A program made the position numbers and the translations under genes. The notes beneath the pieces are model-generated. The model searched no databases. It saw only the letters and a program-made list of their open reading frames with translations, and had not been told where the DNA came from. A DNA stretch of 64,000 nucleotides, from contig CM059557.1 of NCBI GenBank assembly GCA_030386875.1, positions 61,892,514 to 61,956,513 on the forward strand, given 5' to 3'. This DNA is from Morinoia aosen. Taxonomy: Eukaryota; Arthropoda; Malacostraca; Amphipoda; Talitridae. How positions within the stretch are numbered: the first letter of the stretch is position 1; every line of letters begins with the position of its first letter. Below, piece by piece: positions 45,396 to 58,110 of the stretch.

Positions 45396-47879
45396 ACCAT
45401 CATTAAAAAAATCATCATTATAGATTCAACAGCGTAATGCACACACCACGATACTAAATATAATCTAACAGAAATGCTCTGGTCTGTTTACTAAATCCTA
45501 TATACGCTACCCCAGGAAGAGAGACTAACGAAATCTAGCGATTAGATCGGAGAAATTCATTTAAAGGATATGTAACATTACCATAAAATAGCTTGGTTTC
45601 AATTTACAACTCCGACTGTTTTTTATGGTTCTGAAGGTTACTTGGCAAGTAAATTCAAGCAGTAACAGAGGTACAATCTGTGTTAAACTGAGGAATAATT
45701 CCTCGGTCACACATAAGCTAATAATCTCTCTGTGATTCACTATGATAACTGAAGCTGCCGCATCGCTGTAAAGGCGGGTGGAGCTTCCCATCTCTGTGAC
45801 TCACCATCAAATCTCCGCCCAGCAGTGCGAGGACATTAGCCACTCAACTTCAAATGAAGCGGAGACAAACACTAATGAGAACGGTGTTGCGCTAATTAGC
45901 TTTAAGCGCGAGCGGGATTTTTCCGTAAACGCGCAAATGCGTTCGAACACTTTTGTCTAAAAAGCCCAACGCTACGTGGACACACTAAAAACAAGTGGTC
46001 AGTATCATTCGCACACCGAGTTCTCAGCCTCCCCGCTAAAATTCATACGTCGAATGTCGTACATCTTATTTCCCTGTAAGTCGCATTCAAGAGTTACAGC
46101 ACTAGCACGCTTCACCCAAGCTGGTTCAATATCAAACTGTACGTTTGGCTATGATTGTGTCAATCTTATTTGAACCTTGAACACATTTTACCCCAGTATT
46201 TTGTCGTAGCTCTCATTGTATAATAAGAACAAATTGTTTATCCCAAACTACAAAAAACAGAATAATTCAACTAACAAGAAATCACCTAATTCCCAACAAC
46301 TTGAACCCATTGTCGCAGTCCTCACACACGGCGGGTAGAGAAATCGTACAGGCGATCGTTGAAGCCTTAAGGCCCTATTTCATGGGGCAACAATTTGCCT
46401 AGACTACGGTAACTGAAATGACGCAAATTGTGGGTGCGCTATCAGACGAGGCAACCAGTGTGGCGTTGCCATGCAGTAATTATTGCAGAGGTAGGTTGTA
46501 GCTCGCAGTGACTGCGGTATGCGAGTTCTTCATTTCATCATTAAATGAAGAGCATTAGGAACGTATACAAAACTTGGATACTGTTTTACGCTTTTGAATG
46601 TCCTTGCATTATTTCTTTTCTTCGTTATCTCCCTTTATTTATTTCAGGGAACATGAACAAAACATGATCACAGTCTTTTAATAGTAGCAATAGCACTGGT
46701 ATTAGCACAAACAATAGCAATGGCAAGTTAATAGCTACGGTAAGTTTCAAAATATTGAGGAATTGCGAGGTGTCTGGAAAGATAAAGAATAAAGCTTAGT
46801 AAATCGGTAATACACAAAACAAATGAATATGCACATGTCATCAATGTATGTCTCAGTATGATCAAGTAAAATATATCCCTAAAAATAAACAAGACAATTA
46901 AACGGCGATCTACACGCTGGGCGATTGTTACGCTTCTGGCGACTAGAGAACGACCTAGCATTGCTGCGCTGGGTTGATTCTTCGAAATATTTTTAAGAAG
47001 CATGGACGGCGCCAACAGTTAGGTGTAAGTCTAAAAAAAACATATTAAATGGTTTGATCATTGAAAGCCGAATAAAGTATTGCCTATTTTTCTACCCCTA
47101 ATTATGATAGAAAATTAAAATGAATGCACATTAAGTTACCTGACTTCATATAGTCATTCGTGTTTTTCATGTCCTTTTTGTGACAGGTAGAAATGTTTTT
47201 CAAGTTTTTATGGCTTTGATAGGTACATCATATTCAGCTAAACTGTTTAAACTTATCAACCGATGATTTATTCTTTTTAAATTTCTGAACACTTTATCAT
47301 AAAATACTACCTGATAAGCATTTCATTATAGTTGAAAAGTGCCATTTGAAATGAAACGCATCACGAATGTATGGTAAATTGTTATATTCTGCTTTATTTT
47401 GTACAGAAATTACAACTAATTTTGTGCCTAAAATGATACTTAATTGCTTATTTAACACTCAATAGCATTCCATATTATAGGACATTTATTAACACTTTGT
47501 CTGCTGGTCTGCATGCTGGTTCGTTCACGGGGGTATCTTATTACAAGGTATTCTTGCCGATAGCTCGCTTGGGTGGTAGTGGTGAGTGACCGAGAGGCAA
47601 CAGTGACCTAGCCAAAGCTGTCCTGCTTAAACGGTTCTCGTGCAATTTTATTTGTGCTACATCGAACACGAATTACAGTCCATCTCAGATCTTTATCTAC
47701 AGAGTGTAAGAAACTGAGCTCTGTAGTGTCCGGAGTTGCTACTAAGCCGAGTGACATTGAGGGGAACGTCTACCCAGAATTAAAAAAATAGCTGTCACGT
47801 TTGTTGTATGGGAACTAGATCAATGAAATTTGGCATACGTATGTATTTTTTGATGGGACTATAGGTGTGTATGAAAAAA
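45396..47879. other. No gene recognised
   Basis: Several short open frames (45561-45791, 45778-45960, 45976-46173, 46728-47015) lack any domain I know. No repeat structure noted. Confidence 0.4.
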
Positions 47880-48310
47880 TTTTTCAATTTCGAACTAAAT
47901 AATGAGATAATAGGGAGAAATTGGGTAAAAAATAGGGTAATTTCAAAAGCTATCTCCTCTGAAAGTTATTATCGTAGTGCAATGATTTCGGTTTCATTAA
48001 ATGAGCAAAGAGTTGATGCATAGCTGGACGGAGAATGGTTTCGAAATTCGTGAGAGTTCAGTTTTTATGAAATTACAATTCATTTTTTTGAAAGGTTAGG
48101 GTTTTTCCGTAAATTTTTCAATGTAACTAAAGAGGTACTATGAATTTTATATTGATTCTCCGTCCAGCCTGCAACTACTTTTTGCGCATTCAATGAGACC
48201 TAAACCATTGCTCAACGATAATAACTTTCGGAGGAGATAGCTTTTGAAAATACCCTCTTTTCCCATTTTCAACTGTTCACGAAAACATTTTTCTAAAATT
48301 TTTCATTTTT
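47880..48310. mobile_element. Foldback/MITE-like element 3
   Basis: Inverted arms of at least 110 bp: about 47935-48050 and 48140-48255. The left reads atttcaaaagctatctcctc; the right on the minus strand reads ttttcaaaagctatctcctc. Both continue to gaaagttattatcg and end near ggacggagaat. Outer pairing extends weakly to about 47880 and 48310. No coding. Confidence 0.65.
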
Positions 48311-48469
48311 TTCATTTGCAAGTTATGTTGCTTAGAAAAATTGACGCAGTTGATGTTCTGAAAGCCATCTGAACATATGAATATCATTTCTAAGTTTATT
48401 GTTGTTCCTTGAAGGAACTTGTACCGCAGATATGAAGAAACTTTTGGAACTGGTATTTATAGATACGTT

Positions 48470-48970
48470 TTACCGCTACAGGAGCGAACGCTGCGACGTC
48501 CTCACTCCTCCCCTTCCCGCCTTCGCTTCGCCCTCTCACGGAGCCAAGAACGTTGTGTATCTTTGCTAGATTGTAAACTATGGAATCCTGTGTCGAATAG
48601 ACCAACACAACATAATCCAGATATTTCTGGTTCATGTCAAATGCGGTGGGTGTCTGGTGCTACCAGCTGCATTCGAATCCACCCCCATCCATACCTCGTT
48701 TCCCCCTCTCACGAAGCACAGAACGTCCTGAACATTTGCCAGCTTGTAAAATAAGGACTTCTGTATTGAATAGAGCAATAAAAACCACGAAAAATACCTT
48801 TCAGGAGCGTGGCATATGCACTTGCTGGTCGGCGCTGGCTGCGTAACGGACCCCTTCCCCCCTCCTCAACCCAATTTCCCACACTCACGATGCTCAGATC
48901 GTTCTTCAAATTCGACAGCTGGTGAAGTAAGCATATCTCTGATGAATAAGGTAATAAAACTCAAGATCAG
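48470..48970. repeat. Three diverged tandem repeats, about 180 bp
   Basis: Each unit has a C-rich block (ctccccttcccgcc, cccccatccatacctcg, ccccttcccccctcc), then ccctctcacggagccaagaa-like text, then a ttgccagcttgtaaa-like block. Start points are about 48475, 48655 and 48815. The open frames crossing it differ from unit to unit, so I do not read it as coding. Confidence 0.55.
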
Positions 48971-50843
48971 TGTGCGAGCGAGCACGCCCCTTTACCCTAA
49001 GCACCTCAGAGGTCTTATAAGCGGTGAGCTCTTTAGGGCCCGCGCATTTGGTCCGCATCCCTACCTGTACAACATCGTACCAGTAAACGTCGCAGTTCTC
49101 CATTGTTATCTCTAACCTCTGCCTGTATATTGGTGGCCAGAGAGTTGACGGACCCACGAATTTAAGAAGATATAATTGAGAAGTCAAGAAGATATAGTAT
49201 TCGACGAGAAACCTACAGAAGTTTGAGAAGAAGATCCAGTGATTTCAGCAAATCTACGAGGCGGAGAAGACAGATAACTGATAACTGCAGAGAGATCAAG
49301 AGAATTTCTATGAAGATCGTCTGGTGACGAGAATTATTGTAACGTCTAAGAAGAGGATCTGCAGAGACAGTCAGAGCAACGAGAAATCTATTATAAGGAC
49401 AGCATCTACAGACAGAGAGCTTCAGAGATCCACGAAAAGGGCGACTACAGAGCTAAAAACTACAACTACGAGGTGTCAGTCTACTACAGCTACGTTGTTT
49501 TCGTCCTGCGGACGAAGCAGTAACGGTGCATCGCTTCCAACGACTGCAGAGACCGCGACATCGGTCAACAACGACAACTAAACCTACAATTTAAGATAAG
49601 TAACGCAGCAACAATTAATTGTTATAATTGTTACAGTATTGTTGCAGCCTAGATATTCATTGAGCGTGAGGCAGACAGCGTGCAGTGCGCCTCCCTTCAT
49701 ACATTCATCAGCCGAGCCGCGTAAAAGCGCTCGTCAGCAGTGGTAGAGTTGTTGTCAGGCAGTGTTTTTTTGCAATAGCCAGTGAGTGCGGGCGTCGAGG
49801 TCAAAGGCTGCACTGGCAGTGAGAGCAAGCAGTGTATTCAATGCCCCTAGACATGAGCTGTTTTCAAGGTGTTAAGAGAGCTGTTTTTAAAAGTGATTGG
49901 CGCTATTTTCTCGAAGTGTTGCTATAAGTGATTTGAGTAGTTTTGTATTGATTTAGTAATTGTTGTATAAATTTGCGCTTGAGCAATCATTAAGCTAAGT
50001 TGAGCAGTGATGGTTTTTTTGTAATACCTAGACACCAAACTAGTAACGTAGCTATGCCTGAAATTTCAGTAACCAGCGTACTTAAAATGAGTACAATGAC
50101 TACCACGGTTATTTTTCTGATGTGGATATATTGGCGAAAGAGACATAAGTATCCTTAAATGCCTTCTGTAGCCTGTGCAGCATGTAGGTCATGTAATGCT
50201 ACCTGTAATTTGAGCGAGGCGGTCAGTTGCAAACCATGCTCTTTACAAGAAATCCCTACTTGTTTGGGGGCAGGAAGGACATTTTTGGGTGACTATATTA
50301 TGGACATTTATTGTGTCAGTTTTAAAAATCATATTTGAGTTTTTTTGCTGGTTGCGTCTGGTATATAGGATGTTCCAGGGGGAGGTGCGTTCCAATTTGC
50401 CCAAAGGTGTTGCTGAAGACCTTTGTAAAACTCAACGGTCAAGCAGTAGCGAATAAGGAGAGAAATGCTTGCAAGAGAATCATTGCATCATGAATTCGAG
50501 GAAGTACTACTGATCAAAGGATCAATTATTGAAAGAACAATTCGCTGTATTAAGAAAACAGGAATTGATTAAAAGATGACGTACAAGTAATACAATGCTG
50601 TGAAATGATGTAATAATGATGAAATATGTACTGAGAAATGCAATGTGATTTCGAGAATTAAATATATATTAAAGTAGGAAGAAGTAAAGGTACTCTTCCC
50701 GAGTGAAGTGAATAATAGTGGATGTTCTGATGATACATACCTGATGTTATTGCTCTGAGTACGAAAGAGGAAATATGTGAGAAATATTGAAGTAATAGAG
50801 AGAAAAATAGAGAGCAAAAAGAGTAGATACCGCGGCAGAGTGA
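48971..50843. other. No gene recognised
   Basis: A purine-rich stretch (49150-49450) is followed by sequence with ggtggccagagagttgacgg just upstream (about 49129). It could be an LTR-element leader, but no LTR pair or pol domain is visible. Nothing else supportable. Confidence 0.35.
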
Positions 50844-50955
50844 ATGTCCGTGAGTGAATAAAAAGGTAAACCCAGGTAGAGGTAAACCCCGAGAGAAAAT
50901 GTCCGTGAGAGAATAAAAAGGTAAGCCCAGGTAGAGGTAAACCCAGAGAGCGTTG
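50844..50955. repeat. Tandem duplication, about 57-bp unit
   Basis: Two units of atgtccgtgagNgaataaaa and aggtaNacccaggtagaggt-like sequence in direct order. Confidence 0.8.
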
Positions 50956-52670
50956 CAGCGTTTGGTAAAAGATACCGACAAGTCTGTGGATATATCTGGT
51001 AAAATGGTTTAAGGTTACCAGGTAAATTTACCAGCGAGGTCGAGTGATACTGTTGAGGAACAGTATTGAATTATTGCGCGCAGGCAAATGAATAAGCTTT
51101 AATAGAAGCTGTTACCGTTGATTTTCGATGGGACTCTGATTTCAGTTCATAATTTCATGTGGTGGAAGTAATACCATTGATACCATGACGGTTAGAGTTT
51201 AGCATTGCAGATTACGGTTGTCATTGTGCTGGCGAACAGAAGTACCAAACGAGAGTAAGAATGAGAGGCGATAGACGCCCATTAATTAACCACACGTGGT
51301 GGTCTGGTAATTAGTTAAGAGTAACGAGTAATAGAGTGTAGAGTGTGCAGAGTGTGCAAAGAAGCACGCATAAGTTTATGTGCAGTACGAGTGAGTAGCT
51401 TATTCTTTTTGCATTGGCTCAAGGCCGCAAGTAGCACATGCTGTTCCAACAAGGTAATGAACTCTGCCAAGGCCGTGAGCGCCGTATTTACGGGCTCAGC
51501 ATGGCTGGCAACAGTTGACAGCTGATATGAATATGACTGTTGAATAGTCATGAATAAGATGTGTTTTGAACAATTGACGAATAATTGAATAGTGGAAATT
51601 AATTAAAAGTAAGAGCAAAATTTAATTTATTTCTTAGTTATCTGTTAAACGAGAGTGGCCGTTTTTAATGTTTTTTGAGCACGTTTACGATCTAGTGCGT
51701 CATACAGTCATTTTGCAAGCCTACTCGAATTTCATAATCGGTAAAGTTTTATGTTGTGTAGTTTATTATTCAAACGTAAAAGAATGCAAAATTTATCTTC
51801 AAGTCTCCCAAAGTTTCTACGGATAATTTACAACTGATTGAACGATTAAAATTTAGAGTGTTTACCGTCAATATTGATTTTTAACTTGACAACTTTTCGT
51901 GTACGTAACAACTTTTCGTGTACGTATGTTCTTATGTATTCAATTGTGTCTTTTTGTTGTATTTGCTTATGCTTCATGTTAACCTCGCATACGCTTTAGA
52001 ATTTACCTTTTTGATTAAGGCATTAACGTCACGCGATATGTAAAATGTAAAGTAATCGTTTACAGTATAAAGGTTTAACAATAACAGAATAATAATTTTC
52101 TTATGTTCGTGTGTAAAAGACGCACGTGATTGTTGGCATGTGTTGCAAGAAATGACGATTTTGCACATATTTAATCTTTTTTGCCGTGCATTGTCTGGGA
52201 ACTCACTCTCATGTCTCGATGACAATTAATATGCTGAATTCACACTTTAAATACAGATTGTAAAATTCTAGCGACATCCGGCTGCTGATGCAGTGGTTTT
52301 AACACGGAGACAGTGTTTTCGATATCTCAAGAAATTAAATGCCTAGTCGGAATTCAGCTGATCTTTATTGAGTCAGCATTCATTCTCTGAGAAAACTTAA
52401 ATGATTATGCTGGACATTTAAATCATTGACTCGAAGTTTTAAGAATGTTTCCTCGTCATTAACTAAATAGTAAGATTCGGTAAAGGATCACTCTGACACT
52501 GAAGGTGTTTCTCAATTTACTTCATTCAATCATTCATGTACTAAATTTTGCGCTTTAACCATGCTAATCTTCTCATATTTTTTCAAATTTCAGGTCGCAC
52601 GGGTGCGAGTGGTAACACAACATCTTGTAATTTGGTACATGTACATGATCTCGCGTGGGTCAACATACAA
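50956..52670. other. No gene recognised
   Basis: AT-rich. A small duplication, caacttttcgtgtacgta twice, lies at 51890-51926. No coding region supported. Confidence 0.4.
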
Positions 52671-52740
52671 CGGTGAACCATTGATACGGTGAACCATTGA
52701 CTTTGAACGGTGAACCATTGATACGGTGAACCATTGTCGT
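52671..52740. repeat. Short tandem repeat ACGGTGAACCATTGA
   Basis: acggtgaaccattgat-type units occur four times, with one spacer (ctttga) between the second and third. Confidence 0.9.
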
Positions 52741-53070
52741 TACATACAAAAATAACTCAACTTGAAAAGATGAAAAGCTAGATTAATGAAAAAGAGTGTT
52801 TATTTTCTACGATGTTACTTTACCATGTTCGTAGTGTTGCCAACGTGGTACAAGTATATTTAGAAACTTGAAAGTAGGTAATTATAAATTCAGTCGTTCA
52901 AATATTATGACTCTGTTTACAATTTATTACGCTTACATTACGATAATTTGAATCGGTTTAGTGATCATTCTTTTATTTTTGCAGGGGAAACCCAATTTCC
53001 ATATTCATACTTGATGTATGAATGATGATGTGTTTGATTTTACTACATTTTTTTTTATATCTTACTCCAC
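52741..53070. other. Flank of transposon copy 2, no gene recognised
   Basis: AT-rich sequence unrelated to the flank of copy 1. The last bases are cttactccac, directly before the terminus CCCAGTCC at 53071. Confidence 0.6.
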
Positions 53071-53104
53071 CCCAGTCCGCATTTGTCGATGGCTGTTCAA
53101 AGGG
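53071..53104 (+). repeat. Left terminal inverted repeat, copy 2
   Basis: Identical to 14423-14456. The two preceding bases are AC, not TA, so the target was not strictly TA. Confidence 0.9.
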
Positions 53105-53288
53105 TCGTTACAGAGCACAGAGAAGGAGAACCAGCCTTCACCCAGTAAGCTCATTACTGGACTTTTCACGGAATGTCCAAGCTGTCCGGTATTGGATTGA
53201 CGAAGGCAGCCCATTTCTTACCGCCGGACCAGTAACGGAAGACCATCCTGAGGCACGGGCAAAATATTATATCCCATTACCGTAAGAC

Positions 53289-53534
53289 TGGCTTGCCTGC
53301 AGTATTCCGTCTCTAGCGCTGGGAAGCCTGCCCTGACCCGTTCACAATTGTGGGATTCCTATCTTTTCCTAGCACTGGCTTGCCAGCAGTATTCCGTTTC
53401 TAACGCTGGGAATCCTGCCCTGACCCGTTCAGAATTGTGGGATTCCTATCTTATCCTAGCACTGGTTTGCCTGCACTACTTGTCCTGACGTAAGACCGAA
53501 GCTCCTTGCGTCAAGACTGAGTAGTGCAGGCAAG
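53289..53534. repeat. 87-bp tandem array and hairpin, copy 2
   Basis: The counterpart of 14641-14886, with only single-base differences. Confidence 0.85.
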
Positions 53535-54238
53535 CCTGCATCTTGATTAGTTAACATCTACAGATATAAGTAACAATTCACTCCCATGAACAAATAAAAA
53601 AACGATAAGATATTCAGGATAAGGAATCTGATTTAAAAAATGCACATATATTTAAAGAAATCAACGTATAAAGTTCTTTTAATGGAGCGACAGTAAAGAT
53701 CGCGTTCAAGCATAAAATAATGATAATAATAAACCAGAATCAGGCACACGCACAGACTCACCCAAAACCAAGATCCCACCAGGCGCGCGAAGTGGCTTAA
53801 CAATAAGGCATATAACTACTGCACTGGAGCAAATTACCTCAATTGGACGAAATTTATTTGCGAAAATGGCTAAATTACATGATACATTGATTAGATGATA
53901 CATTATGAACAGTAATAACAGGGTGTCTACTATGATTCCATTTTTAAATTCTACTACTTTTTACAACGTTCCAGAGCAAAAAATTACAACCTAAATCCTT
54001 CATATAAATAGTTATTGCTTTACAAGTTGCCAGATATATCAGCCTACAGCTAATGTCTAGTTCGAGTCAATATATAACGCCATAGCAACGGTGAAGCAGC
54101 ATGTCAGAAAGAAGAAAGAAACAAAGAGAAATAATTTATACTACATAACACATAACATAAGATAGTCTATTAACCACCATGAAAAAAGTGCCTTTGGTAC
54201 CATTAATCGAGATCAATTGCTGTCATACACATCTAAAT

Positions 54239-54625
54239 AAGATTAGATTATTAATTAGTTTAAGCTTCCCTATCCGATACAACGACGATTTAAAGAGAGG
54301 AATAATGAAGGGATCATCTAGTATAGGCCCGTGCACGGGGAATCTATGAGCAAGGTGTGTTTTTCCATCATAGGACACCAAGTGCATAGAAACAGTAAGT
54401 CAAGAAAGAAGTTCGAACAAGAAAAAGTTCAAGAAGAAAGTAGGAGGTGACGAAGAAAGTAGGAGGTACTGAAGAAAGGGATAGCAGTGAACCGGAAAAG
54501 CTGGTCCTCAACTAAACAAAACTCTATTCTATTTCAACAAAAAGAAGGCCTACCTAACCACATCGGGACAATCCCTCTGGACGTGTAAATGCCCATAGAT
54601 ACAATAGTTATATCCCCCTGAGGGG
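54239..54625 (-). mobile_element. SINE-like element, copy a in transposon copy 2
   Basis: The counterpart of 15591-15977, with the same TCTAAAT duplications. It was present before the two transposon copies separated. Confidence 0.65.
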
Positions 54626-55305
54626 TCTAAATCCGACTATTTCCATGAAATACATATCAACAGAGGGCCACTTTGAACAAAAACAAGTTAAATAAACTTC
54701 CACTTTCTATAAGCGTGCAAACAAATCATAGAACAGAAAACATAATCAGATTTCAATAGTTTTTGAGTTAGTTACATACGTTAGTTTAAGCCTCCCTAAC
54801 CACAACAAAGGTGTTCTAAGAGAGGGAATAATGAAGGAGACCATCCAGTATGGCCACGTACAGGGGATTCTACGCACGAGGGGTGCCCCGCACATTACAT
54901 CCTTGAATGGAAATTAGAAGAAGAAAGTCACAAGAACTGAAGAAAAGACAGCAAGCAGTAAACCCATAACGAAAGTCCGGAGCAAAACAGAAAGCTCAAT
55001 CTATTTCAATTAAATGGCATGCCAAATAAAAACTCAAATGAACAAACACTTAACTAAATAAAACAGTGTCAAGTCTTATTGAAATGCTGTTCGTATCATC
55101 ATGAGGGGCTTATTAAAAAACGAATCAAGAATACAGAATAATAAGATGGATGCGTTTCCTTGAGTAAAAATAATGCACAAAGCTACTGAGAAGCTACTCT
55201 TGTTCAAATAATATCCGCTCACTTTCTGTAAAGCAAAGTAATGAATTCTAATCACTGACTTCTCTCATTTTTATGAAAGAAAAAAATGTTCTACGAAATC
55301 AACTT

Positions 55306-58054
55306 TTAAAGCGATAACGATGTCTCGAGGGCTCCCCCGAGGACGGAGCACTGTTCTTCTCGATTGGGGCACTCATGTTCTACCACAAATACTTGCTCAG
55401 AGGGCGCACCAACAAACGTACTGGCTGAGCATCCCGCCGCACAATACTCTTGCTCCACCACAAATGCTTGCTCACAGGGCGCACCAACCGACGTACCAGC
55501 TGAGCATCCCACTGCACTATCTGAAACAATACAATTTCGCTTAGAAAAAATCATCGTAACAGTAATGATTTTGACAACTTCCATTTACCGGGGTAGGAAT
55601 ATTGAACGTTCCGGATTTGCAACACTTTATAAGAAAGTAAGGGCCGGAGCTATGAGTTAGGTAAAAGTTGAACAGCATCTCAACAAGCTAATTATGTTTT
55701 CGAAGATTTTTTTCATAACTGTTTACATTTTCCCATTTACTGCTCTTTCGTTCTTCTAGCAGTTTTTACTCCCAACTTTCTAGTTTTTTCCAATCTCAAT
55801 ATTGCAATGTAGCAGGTGAACGACACAAATTTCGTGCATAGATTCCCACATCCCAAAGAACGTGCTATCGTTTTCCCTCTCACAGAATCACTCGCAAACA
55901 CCTTAAATATATAGAATTACATTGTTTTAACTTAGTCTGACGAGACAAACAATCGAAGTACAGCTTTTAATTGAATATTTGTGCCTCAGAATGCAGTACA
56001 AAAATACACGTTTTGCGCCTAAACATCTGCAACATGGCAGATTGGGCTACCACTATTCGTCATTTTCTGTTTCGACACCGAATGATATTGAACATATCTC
56101 AAAATTCATCTGTTCTAACAGCTTCCCTATACACATGTCATACGTACAGCAATACCTCAAAAAAAAATACATACGCTGACAAGGTCATTTAGAAATTCCT
56201 CGTAATTTCTATGTTCAAATGCTGAAATTTTATAATAGTAAGAACATCTACCATACCTCGAAATTGAATCAATTCATTTTAATATGCTCTGGTATTTGCT
56301 CCTTTTGCACGGCTGGGCATAGTCTCCCGTAATCTACCGTGCACCGGAAATTATTATTATATTAGTGGTTTAAGACTCCGTTTTCAGTAACAAAGACGAT
56401 ATCACAGAGGAATAATGAAGGAGACCATCTAGTATGGACACGTACAAGGGGATTCTATGCACGAGGTGTGCCCCGCACAGGATACCAAGCGCATAGTAAC
56501 AGCAAGTTACGAAGGAAGTTCAAACAAGAAAAAAAGTTCAAGAAAAAAGTAGACGGTGCTCAATAAAAGGATAGCAGTGAACCGAAAAAAGTTGGCCCTT
56601 AACTAAACAAAAGACACAATATTTCAACAAAAGAAGGCCTACCTAACCAGTGATTCGGGCACTGACATTATCCCCCTGGGAGCGTCACTTCCCATAGATA
56701 CAATAGTTGTATCCCCCTGAGGGGCCGTGCACCGGAAAAAATTTAATATAGCAGGTGTTGTTGCCTGAATTGAGGCTGAAATCACTTGTTTCAGGTGTTC
56801 AACAGTGTTGATTTTTACCTGGCACACTTGAGGCAAGATATGTCTTCATGTAAACTACACTCAACTACAACCGTAGCCTCGAGCTCACCCTTATTTTCGT
56901 AAATTTACTTCTCATTTAAATCAAACCTATGCAGTTTTATTTAAATTCATTCATAATTATTGTAATTTAAATAACTTAGTAAATATAAGGTGATTTAATG
57001 TATATTCTCAGCATCTTTGTACATCATCAAATAAAATTCTGCATTTTTCATACTTATAAATATTGCAATGTATAACTTCACTGAGTCAAACCTTAATTCA
57101 ATCAAACGCCCAATTCGGTTATGAAATTCAAATTGATAGAGAAAAATCTTGAATACTCTACACATTCTAATTTTATCTCTAAATCCAGATGGATTACAAA
57201 TGGTTTCTAAATTCAAAAAGAAGGTACTTACTACGTTTACGCTTGCGAGTACTTCCGGACCAGTCCACAGCCTGCCTCAGGAGCAACGCAGTTCGTTTCT
57301 CTATGTCGGTGAGGGACACGTCTCTAAATCTTGTCCACCGTAGAGCGCCTGGAAAAAACGAACACATAATAGCTAGTAGCTAAAACACATCGGTCACGTA
57401 TGTTCCCTCTCCATTAATTATAGGAAACAAGTACAGAAAGATCGTACGAAGCTTTCACTGATAGCTAATTTACAATTAATATGTAACTAATTTTCAACAC
57501 GCTTATATTATGACATGCTTGAAACATTAAAAACTTACAAACAAGCAGGTAGGAAGAATATAACAGTGCAACATTTTCACGACAAAAATCATACCGCTCC
57601 TATATAGAAGTAGCTACAGTGAATTCAATTCACCATGAAATATAACTTACTTAAGAGAAGCTGATATGCCTTATGAGAAGAAAATTTATTCTTCGTAGGC
57701 TGCCGATTGAGACCAAGCCCAATGAATGAATACGTCTGGGCCAGTGTTCTCGTCATCATTCGCTGCAGCATTCGACGCAAAGTATCTTGAAGACTCGGGG
57801 TTTCCAATGTTGCCAAGCTCATGACCTGACGAAAACAATGATAACGTTCTAGTTCCCCTAAATTACTTTATAATAATTGTTAGTTAAAAATAAAACGTAA
57901 ACGTGCATCGGGGGTTTACTCGTTATGTAAATCTAGGACAAGTAAAGGTAGTGAACCTGAGCATTAGCTAGCTGCATAAACATAATTGGTTCCGTACGTT
58001 TATTCACATATTTGTATTACTGTAGTACATATATATACATATATACATATATAC

Positions 58055-58110
<56 letters not shown>

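Noticed and set aside
48396..48846. Open frames of 70-111 residues
   Set aside because: They cross the diverged tandem repeats in different frames from unit to unit and share no protein-level conservation.
49130..49600. Gag-like basic/Ser-Thr-rich frame of an LTR retrotransposon
   Set aside because: No LTR pair, no zinc knuckle and no pol domain nearby; the composition alone does not support it.
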